Positions 36,612-47,070 of a stretch of 56,453 nucleotides of DNA are shown one piece after another. The notes beneath the pieces are model-generated. The model searched no databases and was not told the origin of the DNA. It saw only the letters and a program-made list of their open reading frames with translations. This stretch comes from Vibrio sp. 10N.261.55.A7 (GTDB lineage: Bacteria; Pseudomonadota; Gammaproteobacteria; Enterobacterales; Vibrionaceae): positions 2,129 through 58,581 of the forward strand of contig NZ_MCWZ01000235.1 of the NCBI RefSeq assembly GCF_002877365.1, given 5' to 3'. The position numbers and the translations under genes are program-made. Within the stretch, counting starts at the first letter, position 1, and each line of letters starts with the position of its first letter.

Positions 36612-39026
36612 TTAGAAGGTTCTGCCAATGGTGAATGTGAAGGTTTCTTTATCATCCCCTTCATAACTCTTAAGTGGTGTCGCCAGTGAGAAGACCAAAG
36701 GTCCCATTGGAGACATCCATTGTAATGCTGCGCCAAAAGACGCTCTGTAATTCTTAGGATCAGAGTAATCATAGTAATACTGACTACCATACTTAGCCCC
36801 TGATTCTCGGTAATCGAATTCAGTATCCCAAACACTCGCTGCATCAACAAAAAGACTCGTACGTATTTGGCTTCTCACTTCATCAGAAGCAAATGGTGTA
36901 GGCACAATTAACTCGACACTTGCCAATGCAATCGCGTTACCACCGACTGAGTCGTTTGTCGCGGTATCAGCACCATTGTTTGAGCCTGAGTAGTCTCGGT
37001 AAACCGCTTTAGGACCCGCAGAATTAGAACCGAAGCCACGTAAAGTCGTATAACCACCAGCGTAGTAGTTCTCGTAGAATGGGAATAGGTTATCCTGCCC
37101 ATCCGTCTGACCATAGCCGTTACCGTAACCCAAACGTCCACGCATCAATAGTGCGAAGCTATGCTTCTGCGTCAATGGGAAATACTGTCTGATATCATAC
37201 TGCACTTTAAAGTACTGAACGTCAGAACCAGGTACGGTCATTTTGTAAAATGCTCGTTGATGGTTACCTGCTGTCGGGAAATAACCGCGGTTCAGATTAT
37301 TTCGTGTCCATGAAATATTGATATCAAAATCATTCGTGTTTAACGACCCTTCGCTATCAATATTTTTTGCCTGAGAAGCAAGGAATTGCTCAACTTGCAA
37401 GTAAGGTGACAAGTTACCGATTTTGTTATGAGTGTATCCCGCGCCCAGCTCGAAGAAGTTCAGCTCATTAGCCCAACTACCAAGAGTCATACTCGCGCCA
37501 TAACTCTCATTGGTATAATCAACGATACCAGCTTCAGATGCCTCAAATTCGTTGTAAAATATCTTACCACCGAGACTCACGCCATCTAGTGTCCAGTAAG
37601 GATCACGATAGTCTAAGCTAATATTCTTTTGGTAATCGTTCATCATGGCATTAATGCCGACACGGTTACCTGACCCAACGAAGTTATCTTGTTGAAGACC
37701 CACCTGGAAACTTACGCCAGACTCTGTACCGTAGCCAACACCAAAGTTGATGCTGCCCGAGTTTGCTTCTTTAACATTATAAACCAAGTCAACTTGGTCT
37801 TCGCTGCCAGGAACACGGACGGTTTGTACATCCACCGTCTCAAAGAAGCCTAACCGGTTAAGACGTGTTTTACCTGTTTCAATGGATTTAGAATTTAACC
37901 AACTGCCTTCCATTTGACGCATCTCGCGTCGCATGACTTCATCACGAGTAGAGTTATTGCCTATAAATCGAATATCACGAACATAGATTCGATTGCCCGC
38001 TTCAACATTGATCACTAGCGAGACTTCATTCGTTTCATCGTCGAATTCTGGAATCGTTCGTACTTGAGGGTAAGCATAGCCAGCCTCACCAAGGACACGT
38101 TTTATCTCTTCTTCCAACTGAGTGACCGACGAACCATTGTAAGTGGAGCCATCTTCAAACGGCACCATCTCTCTAAATTCTGATTCTTTCCCTATCAACT
38201 CACCACGGAAATTTACGTCTTTGATGGAGTAAACGTCTCCCTCATCTACACCTAAAGTGATATAAACGCCTTTTTTGTCCGGTGAAATAGCAACCTGAGT
38301 GGAGTCTACCTGAAATTTCAAAAAACCACGGTCTAAGTAAAAAGAACGTAGTGCTTCTAAGTCACCGGCGAGTACTTGTTTTTGATACTTGTCATCAGAG
38401 AGAAAGTTCCACCACGCGACATCAACATTCAGATTGAAACGACCTACCAGCTCTTTGTCATTAAAGGCTTCATTTCCGATGAAGTTAATCTGCTTTATTT
38501 TCGCAGAAACCCCTTCAGTAAATACGAATTTAAGGTCAGAGCGGTTACGAGGCAGTGGCGTTACAACAGCTTGAACCGTTGCATTGTATTTACCCACGCT
38601 ATAGTAAAAGTCCTCTAGGCCCTTTTCGATGTTAGACAATGAAGTGCGGTCTAGAGCCTCACCTTGTCTGATACCTGAAGCATCAAGGTTTTGCTGTAAC
38701 TGCTCTTCTTTAATCGCTTTATTACCAGAAAACGAGATACTCGCAATGGTTGGTCGCTCTTTGACTTGAATGACAAGAACGTCTTCATCCCTTAGGACTT
38801 GTACATCTTCAAAGTTACCAGAGGCATAAAGTGACTTAATGATCTCCGCAACATTTTGACTATCAATGTCGTCACCGATTCGAACCGGCATTTGAAGCAG
38901 CGCAGCACCCAACGCCACACGTTGAAGGCCTTCAATTTTAATATCTTGAACAACGAAGTTCTCTGAGCCATTTGCCGAAACACTTGTCGCTAACAAGGTT
39001 GCAAACAGAATTTTTTTAATCGCCAT
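36612..39026 (-). CDS. bamA: Outer-membrane protein assembly factor BamA
   Basis: BamA inserts beta-barrel proteins into the outer membrane. The 804-residue precursor has a signal peptide (about 1-20), five POTRA domains (about 22-420, beginning FVVQDIKIEGLQRV) and a 16-stranded barrel. The barrel lid-lock motif appears as LRGF in GYTTLRGFGSNSAGP (VRGF in E. coli), and the protein ends in Phe (FTIGRTF). It is followed by skp and lies downstream of rseP, the standard order in gammaproteobacteria. Confidence 0.98.
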   Translation of the reverse strand: MAIKKILFATLLATSVSANGSENFVVQDIKIEGLQRVALGAALLQMPVRIGDDIDSQNVAEIIKSLYASGNFEDVQVLRDEDVLVIQVKERPTIASISFSGNKAIKEEQLQQNLDASGIRQGEALDRTSLSNIEKGLEDFYYSVGKYNATVQAVVTPLPRNRSDLKFVFTEGVSAKIKQINFIGNEAFNDKELVGRFNLNVDVAWWNFLSDDKYQKQVLAGDLEALRSFYLDRGFLKFQVDSTQVAISPDKKGVYITLGVDEGDVYSIKDVNFRGELIGKESEFREMVPFEDGSTYNGSSVTQLEEEIKRVLGEAGYAYPQVRTIPEFDDETNEVSLVINVEAGNRIYVRDIRFIGNNSTRDEVMRREMRQMEGSWLNSKSIETGKTRLNRLGFFETVDVQTVRVPGSEDQVDLVYNVKEANSGSINFGVGYGTESGVSFQVGLQQDNFVGSGNRVGINAMMNDYQKNISLDYRDPYWTLDGVSLGGKIFYNEFEASEAGIVDYTNESYGASMTLGSWANELNFFELGAGYTHNKIGNLSPYLQVEQFLASQAKNIDSEGSLNTNDFDINISWTRNNLNRGYFPTAGNHQRAFYKMTVPGSDVQYFKVQYDIRQYFPLTQKHSFALLMRGRLGYGNGYGQTDGQDNLFPFYENYYAGGYTTLRGFGSNSAGPKAVYRDYSGSNNGADTATNDSVGGNAIALASVELIVPTPFASDEVRSQIRTSLFVDAASVWDTEFDYRESGAKYGSQYYYDYSDPKNYRASFGAALQWMSPMGPLVFSLATPLKSYEGDDKETFTFTIGRTF

Positions 39027-39071
39027 ATTTTTTTAAGTTATTCCTTCACTGCACTACTACCTGAGCTCAAC

Positions 39072-40430
39072 TTACAGGCGAGAAAAGTCATTAAAGATTG
39101 CGATTGCCATTACTGACAATATTATTGCACCACCAATCCGGTATCCAGTTTCTTGTACCTTTTCAGGAACAGGACGTCGAATAACGGCTTCAACAGCGAA
39201 AAAGAGTAAATGACCGCCATCAAGCATTGGCAATGGCACTAAGTTAATAATGCCTAAATTGATACTGATTAATGCCAAAAAGCCTAAAAAGTAGACTAAG
39301 CCGTAATCGGCGGTTGTACCCGCCCCTTTTGCAATTGAAATGGGGCCGCTTAAATTGTTTAAGCCAACGTCTCCCACAACAAGCTTCTTCAGCATGGTTG
39401 CAGTCAAACTGATCACTTGCCCAGTTTTTTCTATCGACTTACCGATAGAATCAATTACACCATATTGCAGATCAAATCGATAGTTTTCAGGCCATTCTGA
39501 GACTTCTGGAGCGATTCCGGCAAAACCAATCGACTGACCCTGACTATCTTGACGTATACCAGGCGTGAGTGTTAACGATACTGAGCGCTCATTTCTCATC
39601 ACTAGGAGTTCGATAGCGCTTTCTGGATTCGCTTGAATCACACGAACCAATTCCTGCCAGTTATCTAGAGTCACGCCATCAGCAGCGACCACTGTATCAC
39701 CAACCAATAACCCAGCGCGCTCCCCTGCACCGCCTTCAGATACATTAACAAGAGTCATTAGAATATCTGGAGTATAAGGACTAAAACCCAATGTCTTCAG
39801 TGCAGACTGCGTTTCTGGATTAAAGTTCCATTCAGTTAAATCAAGTGTTTTAATTTCCGTCAATCCAATGCCATTTTCTGTAGAAACTGTGAGGGTAAGC
39901 TCTTCATCGCCAATATGTGAGATAATTCCCATATTGACGGATTCCCAATCCACTGTATTTACACCAGAAACAGCTTTAAGCTCCATACCTGGTTCTAAAC
40001 CAGCATTCGCAGCAATAGAATACGGAGTCACCTCACCGACTACGGGTTTAACCGCTGGAATTCCGATAAGGAAAACAGCCCAATAGGCAAAAATAGCAAA
40101 CAGAAAATTAAAGACAGGTCCCGCTGCGACAATTGCGGTTCTCTGTAGCAATGGTTTCTTATCAAAAGCGACGTCATATTGCTCTGGTGGCACATCATCT
40201 ACTCGACTGTCAACCATCTTGACGTAACCACCAAGAGGGATCATCGATATACTGTACTCAGTGCCATCTTTGCCTTGTTTTTTCCACAACGCCTTACCGA
40301 AACCAATAGAGAATTTTTCTACTTTCACTCCGCAACGACGTGCGACCCAAAAGTGACCAAACTCATGAACGGCAACCAGAATACCCAGAGCGATTACAAA
40401 TGAAGCGAAGTTCCATATTATTCCAGTCAT
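39072..40430 (-). CDS. rseP: Site-2 intramembrane zinc protease RseP
   Basis: RseP cuts RseA within the membrane to release sigma-E when outer-membrane proteins misfold, and also clears signal peptides. The 452-residue protein has the HExxH motif H22-E-F-G-H26 in the first helix, two PDZ domains (about 115-310) in the periplasm and the third metal ligand in the C-terminal [13 protein letters not shown] motif. The start overlaps the dxr stop by 4 bp (ATGA), so translation is coupled. The sigma-E genes themselves are not in this window. Confidence 0.97.
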   Translation of the reverse strand: MTGIIWNFASFVIALGILVAVHEFGHFWVARRCGVKVEKFSIGFGKALWKKQGKDGTEYSISMIPLGGYVKMVDSRVDDVPPEQYDVAFDKKPLLQRTAIVAAGPVFNFLFAIFAYWAVFLIGIPAVKPVVGEVTPYSIAANAGLEPGMELKAVSGVNTVDWESVNMGIISHIGDEELTLTVSTENGIGLTEIKTLDLTEWNFNPETQSALKTLGFSPYTPDILMTLVNVSEGGAGERAGLLVGDTVVAADGVTLDNWQELVRVIQANPESAIELLVMRNERSVSLTLTPGIRQDSQGQSIGFAGIAPEVSEWPENYRFDLQYGVIDSIGKSIEKTGQVISLTATMLKKLVVGDVGLNNLSGPISIAKGAGTTADYGLVYFLGFLALISINLGIINLVPLPMLDGGHLLFFAVEAVIRRPVPEKVQETGYRIGGAIILSVMAIAIFNDFSRL

Positions 40431-41635
40431 ACTTTTTGCTCTCGCAATATTTGATGAGTCATCTCACGCGCCATCTTATCGACCTCAAGTAAGCTTTCCA
40501 AGTCTAACGGTACACTATAAGAATCAGTTGCGCAGACTTTAGACATCACCCTTTCATTAATTCGAGCGATATCCGTAAACCCGAGCTTCTTCTGCAAGAA
40601 TGCATCGACATTAATTTCATTGGCCGCATTCAGAGCAGTAGTGAGATGCTGTCCTTCAAAGCACGCATCAATAGCCAACTTTAAGCAAGGGTATCGAGAG
40701 TAGTCTGGCTCTAAGAAGGTCAGCTCTCCTAGCTGAGTAAAATCCAATGGCGACACGCCTGAATCTACTCTATCAGGATAAGCCATAGCCGATGCAATTG
40801 GCGTAGCCATATCCGGTTCACCCATTTGAGCAAGTACCGAACCATCACGATATTGCACCATTGAATGGATGACAGATTGTGGATGAATAATCACTTTTAG
40901 CTCAGGTTTCGTTGCATTAAACAACCATTTAGCTTCTATGTACTCCAAGCCTTTGTTCATCATCGTCGCAGAGTCAACTGAGATTTTTGGTCCCATAGAC
41001 CAATTAGGATGCGCAATGGCTTGTTCTGGCGTTACAGAAGGCAATGACTTAACGTCAGTATATCGAAATGGTCCACCAGAACCGGTGAGCAAAATACTTT
41101 GTATGCCATGCTCACCAAGCTGGCAATGCCCCAAGTTAGTTTGAATTTCACTTGGCAAACATTGGAAAATAGCATTGTGTTCGCTATCGACAGGCAAGAG
41201 TTCAGCACCGTGCTCTTTTACCGCATCCACAAACAACTGTCCTGACATAACAAGTGCTTCTTTATTGGCTAGTAACACTCTTTTGCCTGCTTTAATTGCA
41301 GACATCGTCGGCAACAATCCTGCCGCACCTACAATCGCAGCCATAACAGTATCAACTTCTGAGAACTCAGAAACGTGACATATCGCTTCTTGTCCAGCCA
41401 AGACTTCAATACGAGGGTGGCTAGAGTTCAATCTCACTTTGAGTGCGTGCGCAGCATCCAGATCAGCCATCACTGCATACTTGGGTTGCCATTTATGGCA
41501 CAGGTGCACCATCTTCTCGACGTTACGACTAGCAACAAGCGCTACGATTGAGAAATGTTCAGGGTTTTTCTCGACGACTTTTAATGTACTCGCGCCAATG
41601 GAACCTGTGGCACCTAAAATTGTTAGCTTACGCAT
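40427..41635 (-). CDS. dxr: 1-deoxy-D-xylulose-5-phosphate reductoisomerase
   Basis: Dxr (IspC) converts DXP to MEP with NADPH, the committed step of the MEP isoprenoid pathway. The ATG at 41635 ([14 protein letters not shown]) gives 402 residues, the usual length; the ORF extends upstream by 12 codons without support. The NADPH loop GATGSIG, the [11 protein letters not shown] segment, the metal/substrate site in [11 protein letters not shown] and the GSGGPFR and ATMMNKGLE motifs are intact. It overlaps rseP by 4 bp. Confidence 0.97.
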   Translation of the reverse strand: MRKLTILGATGSIGASTLKVVEKNPEHFSIVALVASRNVEKMVHLCHKWQPKYAVMADLDAAHALKVRLNSSHPRIEVLAGQEAICHVSEFSEVDTVMAAIVGAAGLLPTMSAIKAGKRVLLANKEALVMSGQLFVDAVKEHGAELLPVDSEHNAIFQCLPSEIQTNLGHCQLGEHGIQSILLTGSGGPFRYTDVKSLPSVTPEQAIAHPNWSMGPKISVDSATMMNKGLEYIEAKWLFNATKPELKVIIHPQSVIHSMVQYRDGSVLAQMGEPDMATPIASAMAYPDRVDSGVSPLDFTQLGELTFLEPDYSRYPCLKLAIDACFEGQHLTTALNAANEINVDAFLQKKLGFTDIARINERVMSKVCATDSYSVPLDLESLLEVDKMAREMTHQILREQKV

Positions 41636-41694
41636 AGCTCTAACCGTAGTGTTGATGATGAGTTTGAACACTCACTCATACTTAAAAATTGAAT

Positions 41695-42540
41695 CTATGA
41701 CAATACAAAGTATAGAAGTGCGAATACAGGAAATGCAGCGGTCAGGCTGTCAATTCGGTCAAGAATACCACCATGGCCGGGAATGATATTACTGCTGTCT
41801 TTAATACCCGAAACACGCTTAAACATACTCTCAACGAGGTCACCTAAAACAGAGATAATCACAGTGATGAGTGTAATGACTATCATCGCTGTAGCGCTAG
41901 AGAACTCTAACTCAAACCACCCTGCGGTAAACCAAGCAACAATAACAGCGGTGATTATGCCGCCAATAAGGCCTTCAATCGTTTTATTCGGGCTTACGGA
42001 TGGCGCCATCTTACGTTTGCCGAAACTGCGTCCAGCAAAATAGGCACCACTATCAGCGGCCCATACGATGAGGCAAACGAACAATACCAACTTGGCACCA
42101 TAGTAAGCGTCCGTTTCTATTCCCTGCGCTCTCAATAAGATAGCACTCCATAGAAACGGGAGAAGCGTGAGCAAACCAAATACGTGTCTAAGCAAATTAG
42201 ACCCTTGCCAAGATTGGCTAGAGCGCGGGTAAGTAATGGCAAGTGCACTGGCATATAGCCACCATGCTCCACCAATACCCAAAATGAAATAATGAACAGG
42301 TTGAATCGTATTGAGACTAGTCGCGTCGGTCGAAATCAGTAAAAAACTGATGAGAGAAACTATGATTGAAGGGACAAGAGCACTCACTCTGGATTTGTGC
42401 TCAACAAACTGAGTCCATTCCCAGAAGCCTATTCCTGTAACAACCGCCAAAGCGAGAATAAATAGCGCTAACGGTAGCTCGAAAATCCCAAGAATGACCA
42501 GTGGAGCCAAAATGAGTGCGGTTATAATTCGTTGCTTCAA
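41695..42540 (-). CDS. cdsA: Phosphatidate cytidylyltransferase (CDP-diglyceride synthase)
   Basis: CdsA makes CDP-diacylglycerol from phosphatidate and CTP, the branch point of phospholipid synthesis. The 281-residue protein has about eight membrane helices and the C-terminal signature SVLGDLVESMFKRVSGIKDSS followed by PGHGGILDRIDSL. The start codon appears to be TTG at 42540: AAGGA lies 9 nt upstream, no ATG is near, and the product begins like E. coli CdsA. It follows uppS by 13 bp. Confidence 0.95.
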   Translation of the reverse strand: MKQRIITALILAPLVILGIFELPLALFILALAVVTGIGFWEWTQFVEHKSRVSALVPSIIVSLISFLLISTDATSLNTIQPVHYFILGIGGAWWLYASALAITYPRSSQSWQGSNLLRHVFGLLTLLPFLWSAILLRAQGIETDAYYGAKLVLFVCLIVWAADSGAYFAGRSFGKRKMAPSVSPNKTIEGLIGGIITAVIVAWFTAGWFELEFSSATAMIVITLITVIISVLGDLVESMFKRVSGIKDSSNIIPGHGGILDRIDSLTAAFPVFALLYFVLS

Positions 42541-42553
42541 ACTAATGAATCCT

Positions 42554-43309
42554 TTATTGATTTTCCATCAGTGCTTTAATTTGATTCCCCGTACAACCAA
42601 AACGTCGTTCACGGTTCACAAACCAAGTCACAGCTTCTATTAAGCTATCTTCACTAAACTCTGGCCAGTAGATAGGAGTAAAATAAAGCTCTGCATAGGC
42701 AATTTGCCAAAGCATAAAGTTACTAATTCGGCACTCTCCTCCAGTACGAATTAGAAGGTCAACGTCAGGAATATCTGACATCGATAAGTGGGAAGCAATG
42801 AGCTCATCATTCACATGCGCGGCTTCAAGCTTACCTTCTTCAACCTCTGTCGCTATTTTCTTTACCGCTTGAGTAAGGTCCCATTGCCCTCCATAGTTGG
42901 CAGCAATGTTCACGACCATCCCAGTATTGGCTGCGGTTTTCTTTTCAGCTTGGGCAATTTTTTTCTGTAAGCGCTCACTAAAACGTGTTTTATCACCAAT
43001 GACTCTTAAGCGGAGGTTGTTCTTATGTAATTTATTTATTTCGGTAGAAAGTACCGTGATGAACAGTTCCATTAGCACGCCAACTTCTTCTTCTGGGCGG
43101 CGCCAGTTTTCACTGCTAAAAGCAAATAACGTTACAGCTTCAATACCAAGCTTAGCTGCGCTACTAATGGTTTTTCTTACCGCCGCAACACCATTCTTAT
43201 GTCCAAAAACACGTGGTTTCCCCTGAGCTTCAGCCCAGCGTCCATTACCATCCATTATAACGGCAATATGTTTAGGTAGCGCTTCAAAAGATAACTGTGT
43301 ATTTGACAT
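42554..43309 (-). CDS. uppS: Undecaprenyl diphosphate synthase
   Basis: UppS (IspU) adds eight cis isoprene units to farnesyl diphosphate, making the lipid carrier for peptidoglycan and O-antigen. The 251-residue protein has the catalytic Asp20 in [13 protein letters not shown], the [12 protein letters not shown] segment and [19 protein letters not shown] near the C-terminus. It is the first gene after the frr terminator and so probably leads uppS-cdsA-dxr-rseP-bamA-skp-lpxD. Confidence 0.97.
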   Translation of the reverse strand: MSNTQLSFEALPKHIAVIMDGNGRWAEAQGKPRVFGHKNGVAAVRKTISSAAKLGIEAVTLFAFSSENWRRPEEEVGVLMELFITVLSTEINKLHKNNLRLRVIGDKTRFSERLQKKIAQAEKKTAANTGMVVNIAANYGGQWDLTQAVKKIATEVEEGKLEAAHVNDELIASHLSMSDIPDVDLLIRTGGECRISNFMLWQIAYAELYFTPIYWPEFSEDSLIEAVTWFVNRERRFGCTGNQIKALMENQ

Positions 43310-43342
43310 AGAAGGTTGTTCGGTGGGTTTTAATTAGAAATT

Positions 43343-43373
43343 AAAAAAGCGCTATGCCATTTACATAGCGCTT
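43343..43373 (-). terminator. frr terminator
   Basis: AAGCGCTATG (43347-43356) and CATAGCGCTT (43364-43373) form a 10-bp stem with a 7-nt loop and T-run on the minus strand. It separates frr from uppS. Confidence 0.85.
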
Positions 43374-43394
43374 CAAATAGAAAAGAGAAAAGTC

Positions 43395-43952
43395 TTAAAC
43401 TTCCATTAACTCTTTTTCTTTTCCAGCGAGCGTTTCATCAACTTTCTTGATTGCAGCGTCAGTTAGCTTTTGAATCTCATCTTGCGCTTTGCGATCATCA
43501 TCTTCAGAGATCTCTTTATCTTTAAGAAGCGCTTTTAGATCGCCATTTGCATCACGCCTAATATTACGGATTGCAACACGGCCGCCTTCAGCTTCGCCGC
43601 GTACGATTTTAACGAGGTCTTTACGACGCTCTTCTGTTAGCGGTGGAAGTGGTACACGAATAACCGTACCCGCAGACATTGGGTTCAACCCCAAATCAGA
43701 GGCAAGAATTGCTTTTTCGACTTTAGGAGCAAGCTCACGATCAAAAACAGTAATGGCTAATGTACGTGCATCTTCAGCAACAACGTTTGCTACTTGGTTC
43801 AATGGTGTTGGTGCACCATAGTACTCTACAGAGAGGCCAGCCAGTAAACTTGGGTGTGCACGGCCAGTACGGATTTTAGTAAGGTTATTCTTTAGCGCTT
43901 CTACGCTTTTTTCCATGCGCTCTTGCGCGTCTGTTTTAATCTCGTTGATCAC
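43395..43952 (-). CDS. frr: Ribosome recycling factor
   Basis: RRF splits post-termination ribosomes together with EF-G. The 185-residue protein has the standard length and motifs: [32 protein letters not shown] and the long helices of the three-helix bundle, ending GKEKELMEV. The start codon is GTG, with AAGGTG 6 nt upstream. It lies 98 bp downstream of pyrH, as in E. coli. Confidence 0.98.
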   Translation of the reverse strand: MINEIKTDAQERMEKSVEALKNNLTKIRTGRAHPSLLAGLSVEYYGAPTPLNQVANVVAEDARTLAITVFDRELAPKVEKAILASDLGLNPMSAGTVIRVPLPPLTEERRKDLVKIVRGEAEGGRVAIRNIRRDANGDLKALLKDKEISEDDDRKAQDEIQKLTDAAIKKVDETLAGKEKELMEV

Positions 43953-44050
43953 AATTTCACCTTGATTTGTGTTCTTAGTCTAAGAAAGCTGATTGGGGCC
44001 TAAACTTTAGGTTAACCATCACCAACAGATAATCAATGATGGCTTAGACA

Positions 44051-44782
44051 TTACTCAGAATCGCTGATCAATGTACCTTCAGTTTCACCCATAACCACGC
44101 GACGTAATGCGCCTGGCTTATTCATGTTAAATACTCGAATTGGCATTTTATGATCACGCGCTAGCGTAAATGCCGCCAAATCCATCACTTTAAGTTCTTT
44201 CTCAAGAATCGTGTTATATGAAAGAGTATCATATAATTCTGCATCTGGGTTAGCGACAGGGTCAGCAGTAAAGACACCGTCTACTTTTGTTGCTTTTAAA
44301 ACAACATCCGCTTCGATTTCAATACCACGTAAACATGCTGCTGAGTCCGTTGTAAAGAATGGGTTACCTGTACCCGCAGAGAAGATTACAACACGACCAT
44401 GACGAAGTTGGCTGATGGCATCTGCCCAGTTGTAGTCATCACACACGCCTTTTAGAGGAATGGCCGACATTACACGAGCATTAACGTACGCACGGTGTAG
44501 AGCATCACGCATTGCTAATCCGTTCATCACTGTTGCTAGCATCCCCATATGGTCACCAACAACACGGTTCATTCCAGCTTCCGCAAGGCCAGCTCCACGG
44601 AATAGGTTACCACCACCAATGACTACACCAACTTGAACACCAAGTTCAACCAGTTCTTTTATTTCTTGAGCCATGCGGTCTAAGATTGCTGGATCAATAC
44701 CAAAACCTTCTTCGCCTTGTAGCGCTTCGCCACTCAGTTTTAACAGGATACGTTGATACGCTGGTTTAGGGTTCGTAGTCAT
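44051..44782 (-). CDS. pyrH: UMP kinase
   Basis: PyrH phosphorylates UMP to UDP for pyrimidine nucleotide synthesis; bacterial enzymes are hexamers of the amino acid kinase fold. The 243-residue product has [20 protein letters not shown] in two parts at the N-terminus, the glycine loop [11 protein letters not shown], the [13 protein letters not shown] motif and the VDGVFTADP segment. It lies downstream of tsf, separated by a terminator. Confidence 0.98.
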   Translation of the reverse strand: MTTNPKPAYQRILLKLSGEALQGEEGFGIDPAILDRMAQEIKELVELGVQVGVVIGGGNLFRGAGLAEAGMNRVVGDHMGMLATVMNGLAMRDALHRAYVNARVMSAIPLKGVCDDYNWADAISQLRHGRVVIFSAGTGNPFFTTDSAACLRGIEIEADVVLKATKVDGVFTADPVANPDAELYDTLSYNTILEKELKVMDLAAFTLARDHKMPIRVFNMNKPGALRRVVMGETEGTLISDSE

Positions 44783-44895
44783 GGAGTTTACCTTCCAAAA
44801 AAGTGATAGTGTTGATTAACAGTCATGAATAAACATTAGAAGCGTTTAGAAAACAATATTTATTGATCACTGTAAATCTTCATCTGCTTGTCGTA

Positions 44896-44922
44896 AAAAG
44901 ACCGCAGCCTAGGCTACGGTCT
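44896..44922 (-). terminator. tsf terminator
   Basis: The sequence AGACCG-C-AGCC/GGCT-A-CGGTCT (44899-44922) folds into a hairpin with one internal mismatch, with CTTTTTACG on the minus strand after it. Confidence 0.7.
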
Positions 44923-44944
44923 AATAATTAAGCAAGCAAAAGGA

Positions 44945-45790
44945 TTAACCTTTTTGAACCGCTGCTACTTCGTCAGCAAAGCTCATTTCTTCTGCTTTCT
45001 CGATACCTTCACCAACTTCTAGGCGTACGAAGTTAGATACTGTAGCGCCTTTCTCTTTCAGCATGTCACCAACAGTTTTCTTAGGTTCCATGATGAAAGC
45101 TTGACCTGTTAGAGAGATTTCGCCCGTGAATTTCTTCATACGGCCAACAACCATTTTCTCTGCGATCTCAGCAGGTTTGCCTTCGTTCATTGCGATTTCA
45201 ACTTGAACTGCTTTTTCTTTCTCAACAACGTCAGCAGGTACGTCAGTTGGGTTCAAGTAGTCAGGCTTAGAAGCAGCAACGTGCATAGCAACGTGCTTAA
45301 GTGTTTCAGCTTCGCCTTCACCAGCAACAACAACACCGATTTTCTCACCGTGACGGTAAGAAGCTAGTGCAACACCTTCAACGTATTCTACGCGACGGAT
45401 GCTGATGTTCTCGCCAATCTTAGTCACTAGAGCAATACGTGCTTCTTCAAACTTAGCTTGAAGTGCAGCGATATCTAGACGCTCAGCTAGTGCAGCTACA
45501 GCTACTTCTTCAGCAAACGCTAGGAAACCAGCATCTTTTGCTACGAAGTCTGTTTGACAGTTTACTTCAAGAAGAGCTGCAACACCGCCCTCTTCTTTGA
45601 TGATGATTGCGCCTTCAGCTGCAACGTTACCAGCTTTTTTAGCTGCTTTCGCTGCGCCAGATTTACGCATATTTTCAATCGCTAGCTCAATGTCGCCTTC
45701 AGCAGCAACAAGTGCTTTTTTACATTCCATCATGCCCGCAGCTGTGCGTTCACGAAGTTCTTTTACTAGAGCAGCAGTAACAGTTGCCAT
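44945..45790 (-). CDS. tsf: Translation elongation factor Ts
   Basis: EF-Ts reloads EF-Tu with GTP. The 281-residue protein has the N-terminal UBA-like domain ([26 protein letters not shown]), the TDFVAKD motif that touches EF-Tu and the two core subdomains. It is co-oriented with rpsB across 130 bp containing a hairpin terminator. In E. coli a similar arrangement lets only part of rpsB transcription reach tsf. Confidence 0.98.
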   Translation of the reverse strand: MATVTAALVKELRERTAAGMMECKKALVAAEGDIELAIENMRKSGAAKAAKKAGNVAAEGAIIIKEEGGVAALLEVNCQTDFVAKDAGFLAFAEEVAVAALAERLDIAALQAKFEEARIALVTKIGENISIRRVEYVEGVALASYRHGEKIGVVVAGEGEAETLKHVAMHVAASKPDYLNPTDVPADVVEKEKAVQVEIAMNEGKPAEIAEKMVVGRMKKFTGEISLTGQAFIMEPKKTVGDMLKEKGATVSNFVRLEVGEGIEKAEEMSFADEVAAVQKG

Positions 45791-45821
45791 TCTCTATTCC
45801 TCAGTTAATTCGAAATAAGGT

Positions 45822-45852
45822 AAAAATCAGGGGCCTATATTGGGCCCCTGAT
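45822..45852 (-). terminator. Terminator (probably partial) between rpsB and tsf
   Basis: ATCAGGGGCC (45826-45835) pairs with GGCCCCTGAT (45843-45852) around a 7-nt loop, followed by TTTTTACC on the minus strand. The T-run is short, so some read-through to tsf is likely. Confidence 0.75.
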
Positions 45853-45920
45853 GCTAACTAATACTTAATCGATGCACGCTTTATAAGTGTACACCCATTT
45901 AGCATGGCTCAGAGCCGCTA

Positions 45921-46652
45921 TTATTCAGCTTCTACGAAACCGTCTTTCTCACCAGCTAGAGCAGCAACATCTTTGTTACGACCTTCAACAACTGTTTGTG
46001 CAACAGCGTTTAGGTAAAGTTGTACTGCACGGATAGCATCATCGTTACCAGGGATAACGAAGTCAACACCGTCTGGGTTAGAGTTAGTATCAACAACAGC
46101 GTAAACTGGGATACCTAGGTTGTTAGCTTCTTTAACTGCAATGTGCTCGTGATCAGCATCGATTACGAATAGAGCGTCAGGTAGGCCGCCCATATCTTTG
46201 ATACCACCAAGTGATTTCTCTAGCTTCTCCATTTCGCGAGTACGCATTAGAGCTTCTTTCTTAGTTAGTTTATCAAATGTACCGTCTTGAGCTTGAGCTT
46301 CTAGCTCTTTAAGACGTTTGATTGACTGACGAACAGTTTTGTAGTTTGTTAGCATACCGCCTAACCAGCGGTTGTTAACGTAAAACTGGTTGCTTGCAAC
46401 AGCAGCTTCTTTAACAGCTTCAGACGCAGCGCGCTTAGTACCAACAAAAAGAACTTTACCTTTCTTCTCGCCAACTTTAGCTAGTTCAGCTAGAGCGTCG
46501 TTGAACATTGGTACAGTTTTTTCTAGGTTGATGATATGAACTTTGTTACGAGCACCAAAGATGAATGGCTTCATTTTTGGGTTCCAGTAACGAGTTTGGT
46601 GACCGAAGTGAACACCAGCTTTAAGCATATCGCGCATTGATACAGTTGCCAT
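45921..46652 (-). CDS. rpsB: 30S ribosomal protein S2
   Basis: S2 is a late-assembling protein of the small subunit. The ATG at 46652 ([13 protein letters not shown]) gives 243 residues with AGAGGA 8 nt upstream; the longer frame from a GTG at 46685 would run across the leader pseudoknot. The family segments [30 protein letters not shown] and [19 protein letters not shown] are present. The C-terminal acidic end is typical. It heads rpsB-tsf with a long leader that S2 probably controls. Confidence 0.98.
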   Translation of the reverse strand: MATVSMRDMLKAGVHFGHQTRYWNPKMKPFIFGARNKVHIINLEKTVPMFNDALAELAKVGEKKGKVLFVGTKRAASEAVKEAAVASNQFYVNNRWLGGMLTNYKTVRQSIKRLKELEAQAQDGTFDKLTKKEALMRTREMEKLEKSLGGIKDMGGLPDALFVIDADHEHIAVKEANNLGIPVYAVVDTNSNPDGVDFVIPGNDDAIRAVQLYLNAVAQTVVEGRNKDVAALAGEKDGFVEAE

Positions 46653-46659
46653 TTTAAAA

Positions 46660-46708
46660 TCCTCTATGGGGTTAGGCCTCCACACTCCCCATGAATCCGA
46701 CCCCTAAC
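46660..46708 (-). promoter_or_regulatory. Possible S2-responsive pseudoknot in the rpsB leader
   Basis: Just upstream of the rpsB ribosome binding site the RNA has four segments in the order GUUAGG (46708-46703), AUGGGG (46692-46687), CCUAAC (46676-46671) and CCCCAU (46671-46666). The first pairs with the third and the second with the fourth, an H-type pseudoknot topology; the last two share one base. The AGAGG site follows immediately. S2 is known to repress its own mRNA in E. coli, so this may be the binding structure. Confidence 0.6.
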
Positions 46709-46872
46709 ATCCATTTACCAAATGCAAATGGTTTTATTGTTGAGGCACCCCGGAACATGTGACGGAATGTGTGTGATTTAAATTAAAGTGTGTGGAATAC
46801 AACAATCAACCTCGCAGACAACTTCTAGCAGGGCTAGAGAATCAGAGACAATTGACCGTTATTCCGGCGCGC

Positions 46873-46881
46873 TTTATACCA
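46873..46881 (-). promoter_or_regulatory. rpsB promoter, extended -10
   Basis: TGGTATAAA on the minus strand (46881-46873) is an extended -10 and is followed by the GC-rich discriminator GCGCGCC, typical of genes under stringent control. The -35 is poor. The predicted transcript has a leader of about 210 nt. Confidence 0.75.
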
Positions 46882-47070
46882 TATTTTCGTCCCATATGGC
46901 TAGTAAAAAATCCAGTTCCCGCCACTTACTCGGCTTGATATATACTGATAGCAACTAACATAGAGTAAGAATCCACTACATGGAGACAAATACACATTCC
47001 AATCACTTCCTGATAGAATGCGAATCATTATTGTCGAGAGCTCCTATAAACTGGTCGAGAATTAGCGCAA

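Larger units (their letters stand above)
46653..47070. other. Divergent rpsB-map intergenic region
   Basis: The 418-bp region holds the rpsB leader RNA (about 210 nt) and its extended -10 promoter on the minus strand. On the plus strand it holds about 190 bp leading to map, with no clear SD and only weak promoter candidates (TATACT near 46940, TAGAAT near 47015). No small protein gene is supported. Confidence 0.65.

Noticed and set aside
36566..36850. 94-codon frame on the minus strand overlapping bamA and skp
   Set aside because: It is a shadow frame of the BamA C-terminal end, without a ribosome binding site or family match.
40390..40425. Sigma-E promoter (GGAACTT ... TCTGG) inside the start of rseP
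   Set aside because: The spacing between elements is about 18 bp, too long, and the GGAACTT is fully explained by the coding sequence for WNF in RseP.
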